Source of the DNA: Collinsella aerofaciens
GTDB lineage: Bacteria > Actinomycetota > Coriobacteriia > Coriobacteriales > Coriobacteriaceae
Reading direction: 5' to 3'
Assembly (NCBI RefSeq): GCF_028209625.1
Contig: NZ_JAQLDU010000014.1
Coordinates: 1 to 64,000 of the forward strand
Length of the DNA stretch: 64,000 nt
How positions within the stretch are numbered: the stretch's first letter is position 1; the number at the start of each line of letters is the position of its first letter. The notes under the pieces were generated by a model, which was not told the origin of the DNA, did no database searches, and was given only the letters and a program-made list of their open reading frames with translations. The position numbers and the translations under genes were made by a program. This document shows, piece after piece, positions 53,553-63,349 of this stretch.

Positions 53553-54890
53553 ATGCTGTTTGATCAGGTGACGGTTATCGGTGGCGGTCTGGCGGGTTCG
53601 GAGTGCGCGATTCAGCTGGCAGATCGCGGGTTCGCCGTAAGGCTGTGCGAGATGCGCCCCCAGGTTAGCTCCCCGGCCCACCATACCGATCACCTGGCAG
53701 AGCTCGTCTGTTCCAATTCGTTTAAGTCGACCCGTCCGGATTCCGCGGCTGGATTGCTGAAGGCCGAGCTTGAGCGCATGGGTTCAGTCCTGCTCGATTG
53801 CGCCCATCGTGCGGCTGTTCCCGCCGGTGGTGCCCTGGCGGTCGACCGCGTCAAGTTTTCCGAGCTTGTCGAGGCCGAGGTTGCCGCCCGTCCCAATATC
53901 GAGATCATTCACGGCGAGGTCACGCAGATTCCCGAAGGTCACGTGGTCATTGCCGCCGGCCCCTTGTGCTCGCCGGCGCTGAGCGAAGAGGTCATGAAGC
54001 TCGTCGGTGGCGACGCCCTTGCGTTCTTCGATGCCGCGGCGCCGATCGTCGATGCCTCCACGCTCGATATGGACGTGCTGTTCTCGCAGTCGCGCTACGA
54101 GGAGCAGGGGAGCGGCGACTATCTCAACGCTCCGCTCAATAAGGAGGAGTACGAGGCCTTTATCGAGGCGCTTACCACGGCCGACCGCGTGGTGCTCAAG
54201 GACTTTGAGGGCGGCGATCTGTTCCAGGCCTGCCAGCCTGCCGAGGAAGTTGCGCGCACCGGCAAGGACGCCATTCGCTTTGGCGCCATGAAGCCTGTCG
54301 GCCTCACCGATCCGCGAACCGGTCGTCGTCCCTGGGCGGCGATTCAGCTGCGTGCCGAGAATAAGGAGAAGACCGCCTATAACCTGGTGGGCTTCCAGAC
54401 CAACTTGACCTTTGGCGAGCAGAAGCGCGTCTTCCATATGGTGCCGGGCCTGGAGAACGCTGAGTTCTTCCGCTACGGTGTCATGCACCGTAATACCTTT
54501 GTCGACGCCCCGCACGTGCTCGATGGCACCTTTGCCGTGCCCGGCACCGGCGTGCGCCTGGCCGGTCAGATCACCGGCACCGAGGGGTACATGGAAGCCG
54601 TGGCGACGGGTCTGCTCGCGGCGCTCAACACCTATGCCGAGGCTATCGGGGCCGCGGGCGTCGAGCTGCCGCGTGTGGGCGCCCTGGGTGCGCTCGTGGG
54701 CTATGCGACCGATCCTGCCACCGTGGGCTATCAGCCTATGCATGTCAACTTTGGCCTGGTGCCGCCACTCGAGGATGGTAAGCGCTGCAGCAAGCGCGAC
54801 CGCTACCAGGCCTATGCGGACCGTGCGCTCGAGGCCCTTGATGCCTATCTGGCCACTCGCCCCGATTTGTTTGGAGGCGACCGGTCATAG
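53553..54890 (+). CDS. trmFO: tRNA m5U54 methyltransferase TrmFO
   Basis: A 445-residue folate- and FAD-dependent enzyme. VTVIGGGLAGSECAIQLADRGF is the FAD motif, CSNSFKSTRPDSAAGLLKAEL holds a conserved cysteine, and GLENAEFFRYGVMHRNTFVDAP and NFGLVPPLEDGKRCSKRDRYQ are typical. SD aaaggtg fits ATG 53553; TTG 53547 is a nearby alternative. Confidence 0.95.
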   Translation: MLFDQVTVIGGGLAGSECAIQLADRGFAVRLCEMRPQVSSPAHHTDHLAELVCSNSFKSTRPDSAAGLLKAELERMGSVLLDCAHRAAVPAGGALAVDRVKFSELVEAEVAARPNIEIIHGEVTQIPEGHVVIAAGPLCSPALSEEVMKLVGGDALAFFDAAAPIVDASTLDMDVLFSQSRYEEQGSGDYLNAPLNKEEYEAFIEALTTADRVVLKDFEGGDLFQACQPAEEVARTGKDAIRFGAMKPVGLTDPRTGRRPWAAIQLRAENKEKTAYNLVGFQTNLTFGEQKRVFHMVPGLENAEFFRYGVMHRNTFVDAPHVLDGTFAVPGTGVRLAGQITGTEGYMEAVATGLLAALNTYAEAIGAAGVELPRVGALGALVGYATDPATVGYQPMHVNFGLVPPLEDGKRCSKRDRYQAYADRALEALDAYLATRPDLFGGDRS

Positions 54891-55807
54891 CCTTTGACCT
54901 GTACGACACCGTCGACTCGTTTATCGCCTATATCTCACGTGTCGAGGGACTTTCTCCCAACACGGTGACGGCCTATGGCTCGAGGCTGGAGCGTTTTGCT
55001 GCCTGGTGCGAGCGTGAGGATATAGATGCTTTCGCTGCCGACGTGCGCACCATTCGTCGCTATCTTGCCGAACTTTCGCGTGAGCAGGTGGCTTCCCGAA
55101 CGCTTGCGGCACACCTGTCTGCCATTCGCTCGCTCTATCGGTGGATGGCTGCCGAGGGGGTCGTGGAGGGCGATGTGGTCTCGGCAATTTCCTCGCCCAA
55201 GCTCCCGCGCGATCTACCCGGTGTGCTGACGACCCAACAGGTGGAGGCGCTGCTCAAGACGCCTGATACCTCAACACCCGCGGGACTGCGCGATGCGGCG
55301 ACGCTCGAGCTGCTCTATGCCTCGGGCGCCCGTATCTCTGAGCTCGCAGCACTCAATGTGGAGTCCATTGTGTGGTCCGAACGCACGCTGCGCCTGTGGG
55401 GCAAGGGGAGCAAAGAACGTATCGTCCCTCTGTATCGTCGCGCGCTCGAGGCGACGCGTCTCTATATTGAGGAGGGGCGGCCGGAGTTGCTCGCTCAGGC
55501 AAAGCGCCGTGACCCCACTACCGGGCCGCATCCGCTGCTTATATCGGCGCGCGGTAATCGCATGAGTGCCGCCATGCTCAGGCGGCGGTTCCATACTCTG
55601 GCGACACTCGCCGGCATTCCGGCCGACATCGCCCCGCATGCGATGCGCCATACCTTTGCGACCGACTTGCTCGAGGGCGGTGCGGACCTGCGCTCGGTTC
55701 AAGAGCTGCTGGGTCATGCGAGCCTGTCCACGACGCAGATCTACACGCACCTCACGCCCGATCGGCTCAAACGTGCCGTGGCTCAAGCCCATCCCCGAGG
55801 CGAATAG
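54887..55807 (+). CDS. xerC: tyrosine recombinase XerC/XerD type, apparent AUA start
   Basis: From 54887 the frame encodes about 306 residues, the normal length for Xer proteins. The N-terminal core-binding domain reads FDLYDTVDSFIAYIS then SPNTVTAYGSRLERFAAWC; the catalytic residues are R in ASGARISELAAL, K in WGKGSKERIVPL, H and R in PHAMRHTFATDLL, H in LGHASLSTTQIYTHL and its tyrosine. No ATG, GTG or TTG lies in frame before GTG 54965, which would remove the first helix of the core-binding domain. An ATA at 54887, nine bases after ggagg (54873-54877) and overlapping the trmFO stop (ATAG), fits a start best; CTG 54899 is another option. It probably resolves chromosome dimers. XerC versus XerD is not decided. 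Confidence 0.85.
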   Translation: MAFDLYDTVDSFIAYISRVEGLSPNTVTAYGSRLERFAAWCEREDIDAFAADVRTIRRYLAELSREQVASRTLAAHLSAIRSLYRWMAAEGVVEGDVVSAISSPKLPRDLPGVLTTQQVEALLKTPDTSTPAGLRDAATLELLYASGARISELAALNVESIVWSERTLRLWGKGSKERIVPLYRRALEATRLYIEEGRPELLAQAKRRDPTTGPHPLLISARGNRMSAAMLRRRFHTLATLAGIPADIAPHAMRHTFATDLLEGGADLRSVQELLGHASLSTTQIYTHLTPDRLKRAVAQAHPRGE

Positions 55808-55856
55808 TGGCTGGGACGTCCCGCGCCGCACTCAGGTGTGTGGTTTTGATTGCGGG

Positions 55857-55885
55857 TTGGCACGAAGATGCATTCCTGCTATCAT
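55857..55885 (+). promoter_or_regulatory. rpsB promoter and leader
   Basis: TTGGCA (55857-55862) and TATCAT (55880-55885) with a 17-base spacer. A leader of about 135 bases follows before rpsB, ending in SD aggagg; it may carry an autoregulatory structure, not resolved here. Confidence 0.7.
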
Positions 55886-56026
55886 TCATCGGGTTGCTTC
55901 ACGGCAACATGTTTTTATCACGCACGCGCGGCTACTTCATACCGTGGTGCCCGGGCTTTGGTAGCACATGTCCGGGTTGGTTTTGGAGGATGACCCCGCG
56001 CGGAGGCAAACCACAGGAGGTTTAAC

Positions 56027-56755
56027 ATGGCTACCAAGATTAATATCCGCACCCTGCTCGAGGCCGGCTGCCACTTCGGTCACCAGACCCGTCGCTGGAA
56101 CCCCAAGATGAAGCCGTTCATCTTCGGTGAGCGCAACGGCATCTACATCCTCGACCTCAAGCAGACCATCCTCGACGCCGACCAGGCCTACACCTTCGTC
56201 AAGAACGTCGCCAAGGGTGGCAACGTGCTGTTCGTCGGCACCAAGAAGCAGGCTCAGGAGGCCGTCAAGAACGCTGCTGAGCGCGCTAATATGCCCTACA
56301 TCAACCAGCGTTGGCTCGGCGGTATGCTGACCAACTTCGTCACCATCCGCTCCCGCATCAACCGCATGGAGGAGCTCGAGGCCATGGTCGAGGACGGCCG
56401 CATGGCAGTGCTCCCCAAGAAGGAGCAGGCTGTGCTCGGCAAGGAGCTCACCAAGCTCCAGACCAACCTCGGTGGCGCCCGCGACATGAAGGGTCTGCCC
56501 CAGGCTCTCTTCGTCATCGACACTAAGCGCGAGGAGAACGCCATCAAGGAGGCTCAGCGCCTGAACATCCCCGTCGTCGCTCTGATCGACACCAACTCCG
56601 ATCCCGACGAGGTCGAGTACGGCATCCCCTGCAACGATGACGCTATCTCCGCTGTCACCCTTATGTGCGAGCTCATGGCTGACGCCTGCCTCGCTGGCTC
56701 CGGTAAGGAGCAGGTCTCCGAGGCCGAGATGGCCGCTGAGCCCAAGGCCGAGTAA
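56027..56755 (+). CDS. rpsB: 30S ribosomal protein S2
   Basis: A 242-residue protein: [55 protein letters not shown] and [26 protein letters not shown]. It opens the rpsB-tsf unit. Confidence 0.98.
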   Translation: MATKINIRTLLEAGCHFGHQTRRWNPKMKPFIFGERNGIYILDLKQTILDADQAYTFVKNVAKGGNVLFVGTKKQAQEAVKNAAERANMPYINQRWLGGMLTNFVTIRSRINRMEELEAMVEDGRMAVLPKKEQAVLGKELTKLQTNLGGARDMKGLPQALFVIDTKREENAIKEAQRLNIPVVALIDTNSDPDEVEYGIPCNDDAISAVTLMCELMADACLAGSGKEQVSEAEMAAEPKAE

Positions 56756-56800
56756 ATCAGTCTTAGTTAATTCTTTTTCATCTCTTTGAAAGGAACCACA

Positions 56801-57670
56801 ATGGCCCAGATTACCGCCGCTATGGTCAAGCAGCTCCGCGAGATGACCGACTCCCCGATGATGGAGTGCAAGAAGGCTCTCGTCGAGGCTGACGGCGACA
56901 TGGACGCCGCTGTCGACGTTCTGCGTAAGAACGGCCTTGCCAAGGCTGCCAAGAAGGCTGGCCGTGAGACCAACGAGGGCGCTGTCGCCGCGTTCGTCTC
57001 CGAGGATGGCAAGACCGGCGCTCTGCTCGAGCTCTCCTGCGAGACCGACTTCGTTGGCTCCAACGCCAAGTTCACCGGCTTTGCTTCTAAGGTCGCTGAG
57101 GTTGTCGCTACCACCGAGCCTGCTGACGTCGACGCTCTGCTCGAGAAGCCGATGGGCGAGGAGACCGTTTCCTCCGAGCTCACCGAGATGATTCACATCA
57201 TGGGCGAGAACATGAAGATCTCCCGCTTCGCTGCCCGCAAGGCCGAGAACGGCGCGCTCGCTTCTTACATCCACATGGGTGGTAAGATCGGCGTCCTCGT
57301 CGAGTTCGCCTTCGAGAAGGCCGAGACCGCTCAGGCTGAGTCCTTCAAGACCTTCGCTCACGACGTTGCCCTTCAGGTTGCCGCCGTCGCCCCGATCTGC
57401 GCTACCCGCGATCAGGTTCCGGCCGAGACCGTCGAGCACGAGAAGCAGATCTACATGGCCCAGGCTGCCGAGTCCGGCAAGCCCGAGGCTATCCAAGAGA
57501 AGATGGCTGTTGGCCGTCTGGAGAAGTTCTACAAGCAGTCCGTGCTCACCGAGCAGGAGTTCATCAAGGACAGCTCCCTCACCATCAAGAAGTACGCTGA
57601 GCAGGTCTCCAAGGAGCTCGGCGACACCATTACCGTCGTTGCCTTTGACCGTCTGGTCCGTGGCGAGTAA
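56801..57670 (+). CDS. tsf: elongation factor Ts
   Basis: A 289-residue guanine nucleotide exchange factor for EF-Tu. AMVKQLREMTDSPMMECKKAL is the N-terminal UBA-like domain with TD-x-P-M-M-ECKKAL, and CETDFVGSNAKF the core motif. SD gaaagga precedes ATG 56801. Confidence 0.98.
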   Translation: MAQITAAMVKQLREMTDSPMMECKKALVEADGDMDAAVDVLRKNGLAKAAKKAGRETNEGAVAAFVSEDGKTGALLELSCETDFVGSNAKFTGFASKVAEVVATTEPADVDALLEKPMGEETVSSELTEMIHIMGENMKISRFAARKAENGALASYIHMGGKIGVLVEFAFEKAETAQAESFKTFAHDVALQVAAVAPICATRDQVPAETVEHEKQIYMAQAAESGKPEAIQEKMAVGRLEKFYKQSVLTEQEFIKDSSLTIKKYAEQVSKELGDTITVVAFDRLVRGE

Positions 57671-57693
57671 ATAAGCTCTTGTAGCTGGTAATG

Positions 57694-57729
57694 AGCAGGC
57701 TGTGGGTTTTACTCACAGCCTGCTTTTTC
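57694..57729 (+). terminator. Rho-independent terminator after tsf
   Basis: An 11-bp stem agcaggctgtg (57694-57704) / cacagcctgct (57714-57724) followed by five T. Confidence 0.88.
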
Positions 57730-57787
57730 ATGGCTCTTATCAGAGCCTTTGATATCATATTGAGAGTCTAATTAAAGGAGGATCGCT

Positions 57788-58510
57788 TTGTCCGACATCC
57801 GATATAAACGAGTGCTTCTTAAGCTTTCCGGCGAAGCGCTGATGGGCGACGGCCAATATGGCATCGACCCCAAGGTTACCGATCATCTTGCCAAGCAGGT
57901 CAAGGAGCTGCTCGCCGTTGGCCATGAGGTCGGCGTCGTTGTCGGCGGCGGCAATATTTTCCGCGGCATGGCAGGCGCTGCCGGTGGCATGGAGCGTGCT
58001 CAGGCCGACTACATGGGCATGCTCGCGACCGTTATGAACGCGCTCGCCCTGCAGGATGCTTTCGAGCATAACGACGTTCCCTGCCGTGTGATGAGCGCTA
58101 TCCAGATGAACGAGATCTGCGAGCCCTATATTCGCCGTCGCGCCATCAACCACCTTTCCAAGGGCAACGTCGTTATTTTTGCCGCCGGTTCGGGCAATCC
58201 GTACTTTACGACCGACACCGCCGCGGCTCTTCGTGCGTGCGAGATCGGCGCCGAGATTCTGATTAAAGCCACCAAGGTTGACGGCATCTACGACAAGGAT
58301 CCCGTCAAGTGCGCCGATGCCGTCCGTTTTGACAAGATTACCTATCACGAGGTTCTCGTTCGCGGTCTGCAGGTTATGGATTCCACAGCTACGGCCCTGT
58401 GCCAGGATAACCGTATGCCTATTTTGGTCCTCAACATCGATGGCGAGGACACCGTCAAGCGCGCGCTCGCGGGTGAGCCCGTCGGCACGCTCGTCTATCA
58501 GGAGGATTAA
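57788..58510 (+). CDS. pyrH: UMP kinase
   Basis: A 240-residue amino-acid-kinase-fold enzyme: [50 protein letters not shown] and [14 protein letters not shown]. Start TTG 57788 has SD aaggagg. frr follows after two bases. Confidence 0.97.
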   Translation: MSDIRYKRVLLKLSGEALMGDGQYGIDPKVTDHLAKQVKELLAVGHEVGVVVGGGNIFRGMAGAAGGMERAQADYMGMLATVMNALALQDAFEHNDVPCRVMSAIQMNEICEPYIRRRAINHLSKGNVVIFAAGSGNPYFTTDTAAALRACEIGAEILIKATKVDGIYDKDPVKCADAVRFDKITYHEVLVRGLQVMDSTATALCQDNRMPILVLNIDGEDTVKRALAGEPVGTLVYQED

Positions 58511-58512
58511 GC

Positions 58513-59049
58513 ATGGCAGAGAACATCACCGCCCATATGGACAAGTCGCTCGAGTCCCTCAAGCATAACTTCTCCAAGGTTCGTACCGGTCGTGCCAACG
58601 CCAACATTCTGTCCGACATCACCGTCGATTATTACGGTGTCCCCACGCCGGTCACGCAGGTTGCCGCCGTCAAGACCCCCGAGGCTCACATGCTGCTCAT
58701 CGAGCCGTGGGATAAGGCGCTCATCAATGCTATCGTCAAGGCCATCGGCGCTTCCGATCTGGGTATTACCCCCAACTCCGATGGCACCGTCGTTCGTCTT
58801 CCGTTCCCGGCTCCCACTGAGGAGCGCCGTCGCGAGCTCGTCAAGGAGTGCCGCGAGTACGCCGAGCAGGCCAAGGTGTCTATCCGTAACATCCGTCGCG
58901 ACTTCAACAACAAGCTCGAGCGCGATGAGGAGCTCACCGAGGACGACGTACGTCGCAAGCAGGCCAAGGTCCAGAAGCATACCGATGAGTATGTCGCCAA
59001 GGTCGAGGAGCTTCTGAAGGAAAAAGAAGCCGAGGTCATGGAGATCTAA
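58513..59049 (+). CDS. frr: ribosome recycling factor
   Basis: A 178-residue protein of normal length: SLESLKHNFSKVRTGRANANIL, PTPVTQVAAV, TEERRRELVKECREYAEQAKVSIRNIRRDFN. It splits post-termination ribosomes with EF-G. Confidence 0.98.
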   Translation: MAENITAHMDKSLESLKHNFSKVRTGRANANILSDITVDYYGVPTPVTQVAAVKTPEAHMLLIEPWDKALINAIVKAIGASDLGITPNSDGTVVRLPFPAPTEERRRELVKECREYAEQAKVSIRNIRRDFNNKLERDEELTEDDVRRKQAKVQKHTDEYVAKVEELLKEKEAEVMEI

Positions 59050-59050
59050 G

Positions 59051-59845
59051 GTGCAATACGACGAGCATAAACTGGTCGAGTACTTTGCCGACGCCCCTGC
59101 GGGCGTCGGTTTTTCCGACCTTGACCTCAATAACATTCCGCACCATATCTCGTGCATCATGGACGGCAACGGTCGTTGGGCCACGTCGCGCGGTCTTGCA
59201 CGCACCGAGGGCCACAAGGCGGGTATCGTCTCGCTGCGCGAGATCATTACCGCCTGCGTGCGCCTGGGCGTCGACGTGCTTTCGGCCTATGCATTTTCGA
59301 CCGAAAACTGGAATCGACCGCAGCACGAAGTCAACGTTCTGATGCACCTGTTTGCCAAGACGTTTATCGACGAGCTGCCGCTTCTGAAGCGCGAAAATGT
59401 GCGCGTAGTCTTTTTGGGTGACATTTCCGCGCTGCCCAAGAAGACTCGCGACGTTTTTGAGCGCGGTCTTGCCGAGTGCGCCGATCACACCGGTATGACG
59501 CTGGCGCTTGCCGTCAACTACGGCGCGCGTGCCGAGATTACCCGCGCTGTCCGTCAGATCGCATCCGACGCTGCCGCCGGTAAGATCGATCCTGCCGCAA
59601 TTGATGACGACATGGTGGCTTCCCACCTCTATACCGCCGGTCTTCCCGATCCCGAACTTGTGATTCGCACCTCTGGTGAGCTGCGCCTTTCGAACTATCT
59701 GCTGTGGCAGGTGGCTTATTCCGAATTCTACGTCACCGATACCTATTGGCCCGACTTTGATCGTTGGGGCCTTGTCGACGCCATTTTGGCCTATCAGGGC
59801 CGTGACCGTAGGTTTGGTGGACTGAGCAAGACCGAGGAGGCTTAA
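59051..59845 (+). CDS. uppS: undecaprenyl diphosphate synthase
   Basis: A 264-residue cis-prenyltransferase supplying the wall lipid carrier. HHISCIMDGNGRWATSRGLART carries the catalytic aspartate, GHKAG, AFSTENWNRP and IRTSGELRLSNYLLWQVAYSEFY are conserved. A ~30-residue extension precedes the core. Start GTG 59051. Confidence 0.96.
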   Translation: MQYDEHKLVEYFADAPAGVGFSDLDLNNIPHHISCIMDGNGRWATSRGLARTEGHKAGIVSLREIITACVRLGVDVLSAYAFSTENWNRPQHEVNVLMHLFAKTFIDELPLLKRENVRVVFLGDISALPKKTRDVFERGLAECADHTGMTLALAVNYGARAEITRAVRQIASDAAAGKIDPAAIDDDMVASHLYTAGLPDPELVIRTSGELRLSNYLLWQVAYSEFYVTDTYWPDFDRWGLVDAILAYQGRDRRFGGLSKTEEA

Positions 59846-59847
59846 TC

Positions 59848-60762
59848 GTGTCCGATCGTCCCAAGGCATCTGCTCCCAAGACGCCAGTTTCCGCGGCGCC
59901 TGCGCGCAAGGCTGCCACTGCGGGAGCGCCTGCAGCGAAGAGCGGCACCGGTTCGTGGCTGGCGGGCTTTATTACCCGTGCCGCCGCCGGTATCGTCTAC
60001 GCCGTTGTCTTTATCCTGTGCCTGGTTTTGGGTATCGTGCCCACGGCCATCTTTGTTTCTGTCATGAGCGGTCTGTGCTGCTATGAGTTTTTCCGTATGA
60101 CAAGGCTCGATGGCAAGATGGCTAACGAGCGCATGGGTATCGCTGCCGCCGTACTCTTTCCGCTGTCGGCACTGGGCGATTCGCTGCTGTTGAACGCCCT
60201 GCTGTTCGCTTTGATGCTTGCGGTTGGTATCTGGTATGTCTGGTCTCCGCGCACTCGCATCTCTGATGTTGCCGTGACGCTCATGGGTCCCATCTACACT
60301 GGCTTTATGCTGTCGGCTATCGTGCTGCTGCGCGATGCCGTGCCCGGTTTTGCCGGCGCCCTGCTTTCAGTGGGCGTTTGCGCGTCCCTTTGGGTCTCCG
60401 ATTCGTTTGCCTACATCGTGGGCAGCCGTATCGGCAAGCACAAGATGGTTCCCAAGATCTCCCCCAAAAAGAGCTGGGAGGGGTTTGCCGGCGGCATCTT
60501 GGGCTCGGTTTTGATTTGGCTCATCCTGTGGGCGACGCACTTCTACAAGCTCAGCCTGCCCTATGCGCTGCTGTGCGGCGTGGTCGTGTCCATTCTGGGC
60601 GTTATCGGCGACCTTATCGAGTCGCGCATCAAGCGCGGTGTGGGCGTCAAGGATTCCGGCAACCTTATCCCGGGCCACGGCGGAATGCTCGATCGTAGCG
60701 ATTCGCTTATCTTCGGTTGCATCACCGCACAGCTGTTGCTGATGATCGGAGGCGTGCTGTAA
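59848..60762 (+). CDS. cdsA: phosphatidate cytidylyltransferase
   Basis: A 304-residue membrane enzyme making CDP-diacylglycerol. Multiple membrane helices follow an Ala/Pro/Lys-rich N-terminal segment of about 35 residues. The C-terminal signature SRIKRGVGVKDSGNLIPGHG then GMLDRSDSL matches the family. Start GTG 59848; its stop overlaps the dxr start (TAATG). Confidence 0.95.
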   Translation: MSDRPKASAPKTPVSAAPARKAATAGAPAAKSGTGSWLAGFITRAAAGIVYAVVFILCLVLGIVPTAIFVSVMSGLCCYEFFRMTRLDGKMANERMGIAAAVLFPLSALGDSLLLNALLFALMLAVGIWYVWSPRTRISDVAVTLMGPIYTGFMLSAIVLLRDAVPGFAGALLSVGVCASLWVSDSFAYIVGSRIGKHKMVPKISPKKSWEGFAGGILGSVLIWLILWATHFYKLSLPYALLCGVVVSILGVIGDLIESRIKRGVGVKDSGNLIPGHGGMLDRSDSLIFGCITAQLLLMIGGVL

Positions 60763-61949
60763 TGTCCTTCCAGACGACGTATGGCCCCGATGGACGCCTT
60801 CGCGTTGCCATCCTGGGTTGTACGGGCTCTATCGGCACCCAGGCGCTCGATGTGTGCCGCCAGCATGCCGATCGCCTGCAGGTGACGGCGCTGTCCGTTA
60901 ATTCCAGCACCTCGGAGCTCGTTGCCGCTGCCCGCGAGTTCTCGGTTCCGGCGGTTGCCGTTGCCGATGTCGCTCATGGCGATGACGCCGTGCTGCAGGA
61001 GTTGCCCGAGGGCACACAGCTCGGCGTTGGCGCGCAGGCGGTTTGCGAGCTCGCGCGTCGCGACGATGTCGACTGCGTGCTCGTCGCTATTGTGGGCTCC
61101 GCCGGTCTCGAGGCGAGCCATGCGGCCTTGACCTCGAATAAGCGCCTTGCCCTTGCCAACAAGGAGTCCCTCGTCGTCGGTGGCGACTTGCTTATGCCGT
61201 TGGCGCAACCGGGCCAGCTTATTCCGGTCGACTCTGAGCATTCCGCCATCTACCAGTGCTATCTGGGGGAGAACCCGCGCGAGGCCCACTGCATTTGGCT
61301 CACCTGCTCGGGCGGTCCGTTCTTTGGCCGCACGCGCGACGAGCTCGATCGCGTGACGCGTGCCGATGCCCTCGCGCATCCCACGTGGGCCATGGGTGCC
61401 AAGATCACCATTGACTCCGCCACCCTCATGAACAAGGGCCTGGAGCGCATTGAGGCCATGCATCTGTTTAACTGCGACCTCGATTTCATTAACGTGGTCG
61501 TGCAGCGTCAGTCCAAGATTCACTCTATGGTCGAGTTCGCCGACGGCTCCGTGATGGCGCATCTCGGTGCATCCGACATGCGTATTCCCATCCAGTTCGC
61601 GTTCTCGTATCCCGAGCGTTGGGATACTCCGGCGCCTCGTATCGATTTCCGCGAGCTGGGGCAGCTCACGTTTGATGCTGCCGACATGGATACCTTCCGC
61701 TGTCTGGCACTGGCCGAGCGTGCCGGCAAGACGGGTGGCACCATGCCGTGCGTGCTCAATGCCGCCAACGAGGTCGCCGTCGATGCCTTCCTGCACGATG
61801 GCTGCAGTTTTACCGATATCGATCGCATTGTGGAATCCTGCATGGACGCCCACGATATGCAGGTGGTCGATTCGTTTGAGCAGCTTCGCGACATCGATGC
61901 GTGGGCGCGTGAAAAGGCTGCGCAGGTGCTCGCCGCAACCCGTTCCTAA
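60762..61949 (+). CDS. dxr: 1-deoxy-D-xylulose 5-phosphate reductoisomerase
   Basis: A 395-residue enzyme of the MEP isoprenoid pathway. VAILGCTGSIGTQALDVC binds NADPH, ALANKESLVVGGDLL, PVDSEHSAIYQC and ITIDSATLMNKGLERIEAMHLF hold the metal and substrate sites. ispG near the window end belongs to the same pathway. Confidence 0.97.
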   Translation: MSFQTTYGPDGRLRVAILGCTGSIGTQALDVCRQHADRLQVTALSVNSSTSELVAAAREFSVPAVAVADVAHGDDAVLQELPEGTQLGVGAQAVCELARRDDVDCVLVAIVGSAGLEASHAALTSNKRLALANKESLVVGGDLLMPLAQPGQLIPVDSEHSAIYQCYLGENPREAHCIWLTCSGGPFFGRTRDELDRVTRADALAHPTWAMGAKITIDSATLMNKGLERIEAMHLFNCDLDFINVVVQRQSKIHSMVEFADGSVMAHLGASDMRIPIQFAFSYPERWDTPAPRIDFRELGQLTFDAADMDTFRCLALAERAGKTGGTMPCVLNAANEVAVDAFLHDGCSFTDIDRIVESCMDAHDMQVVDSFEQLRDIDAWAREKAAQVLAATRS

Positions 61950-61974
61950 CCCATAAGGATTGCTTTTTCGTTTT

Positions 61975-63336
61975 ATGGATACTGTTCTGAGCGTTCTCTC
62001 ATCGGTCTTTTGGGGCCTGCTGATGCTTTCCGTCCTCGTGTTTTTGCACGAGGGCGGCCACTTTTTGGCGGCGCGTGCCTGCGGCGTCCGTGTGACCGAG
62101 TTCTTTTTGGGTCTGCCGTGCCGCTTTGACATCCATTACACGTCGCGTCGCATTGGAACCAAGTTTGGCGTGACCCCGCTGCTGCTGGGTGGCTACGCTG
62201 CCATCTGCGGTATGGATCCGACCGATGTTTCGTGCGCCGACCGCGTGCTCGCGGCTATCTATCGTCATGGTCGCGTGACCGTGGCCGACCTTGCTGTCGA
62301 GCTCGAGCTTTCCGAGGAGGATGTGCTCGAGGCATGCGCCCTTTTGCTGGGCTGGGGCTCCATCGCGCCCTGGTATGAGGAAGGGGAGAAGCCCTCGCCG
62401 AGCTACTATCCCACCAAATATCAGACGTTGCCGCGAGACAAGGCAGGCTATACCACCTTTGATGGTCGCCGTTTCGATCGCGAACATGCGACTGCCGAGG
62501 GCGATGTGTGGGAGCTGCCGTGCGGCGAGGCCGAGTTCCTTGCGCAAGAGCGCTCGCACACCTATCTTGGCCAAGGCTTTCTCAAGCGCGCCTTTATGCT
62601 GCTCGCGGGCATTATCGTCAATATCTTGACGGGTTTTTTGCTCCTTATGAGCATCTATTCCATTGCGGGTGTCACCGTGCCGATGGATACCAACGTGATC
62701 GGTCAGGTTGACGAGGGGTCTATTGCCGCCAAGGCGGGTATCGAGGGCGGTGACGCGATCCTTTCGGTTGACGGTGTCTCATGTTCCACTTGGATGGATG
62801 TCTACGATGCCATCGGCAAGGCTGCCGGTAAGGATGATATCGCCATCGAGTACGAGCGTGACGGCAAGCAGCATTCGACCACGGTTGCGCTCAAAGAGGA
62901 CGAGCGCCTAGGTGTGTATGCCTCTACGCAGGTGGTCCGTTTAGACCCCATCACGTCGGCTCGCCTGTCGTTCTCCTATGTCGTGCAGACAGCGGATGGC
63001 GTGCTGCGCCTGCTCCAGCCGCAGCATACGATGGAGATTCTCGATCAGTCTTCTTCGATCGTGGGTATTAGCGTTATGTCCTCACAGGCCGCTGCTGCCG
63101 GCCCTGCCACGTTCCTTTCCTTTGCCGCCCTCATTTCGTTCTCGCTTGGCTTTATGAACCTGCTGCCCATCCCACCACTCGATGGCGGCAAGCTGCTTAT
63201 TGAGATCATTCAAAAGATTGCGGGCCGCGAGCTGCCGCTCAAAGTGCAGACAATCGTCAGCTATGTCGGCATCGCGCTCTTTGCACTGCTGTTTGTCTAT
63301 ATGCTTCGTTCCGACATCCTTCGTTTTATTCTGTAG
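61975..63336 (+). CDS. rseP: site-2 intramembrane protease RseP-like, with inserted helix-rich domain
   Basis: A 453-residue zinc metalloprotease. HEGGHFLAARACGVRV (HExxH) lies in the first membrane segment, a PDZ domain (IGQVDEGSIAAKAGIEGGDAILSVDG) follows, and the C-terminal LLPIPPLDGGKLL holds the third zinc ligand. Between the first membrane segment and the second, about residues 85-190 form an insert: ADRVLAAIYRHGRVTVADLAV then ELSEEDVLEACALLLGWG resembles a winged-helix. ATG 61975 is 15 bases after aagga; TTG 61960 is too close to it, so the start is uncertain. Confidence 0.92.
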   Translation: MDTVLSVLSSVFWGLLMLSVLVFLHEGGHFLAARACGVRVTEFFLGLPCRFDIHYTSRRIGTKFGVTPLLLGGYAAICGMDPTDVSCADRVLAAIYRHGRVTVADLAVELELSEEDVLEACALLLGWGSIAPWYEEGEKPSPSYYPTKYQTLPRDKAGYTTFDGRRFDREHATAEGDVWELPCGEAEFLAQERSHTYLGQGFLKRAFMLLAGIIVNILTGFLLLMSIYSIAGVTVPMDTNVIGQVDEGSIAAKAGIEGGDAILSVDGVSCSTWMDVYDAIGKAAGKDDIAIEYERDGKQHSTTVALKEDERLGVYASTQVVRLDPITSARLSFSYVVQTADGVLRLLQPQHTMEILDQSSSIVGISVMSSQAAAAGPATFLSFAALISFSLGFMNLLPIPPLDGGKLLIEIIQKIAGRELPLKVQTIVSYVGIALFALLFVYMLRSDILRFIL

Positions 63337-63349
63337 GGGAGTGTTTGGA

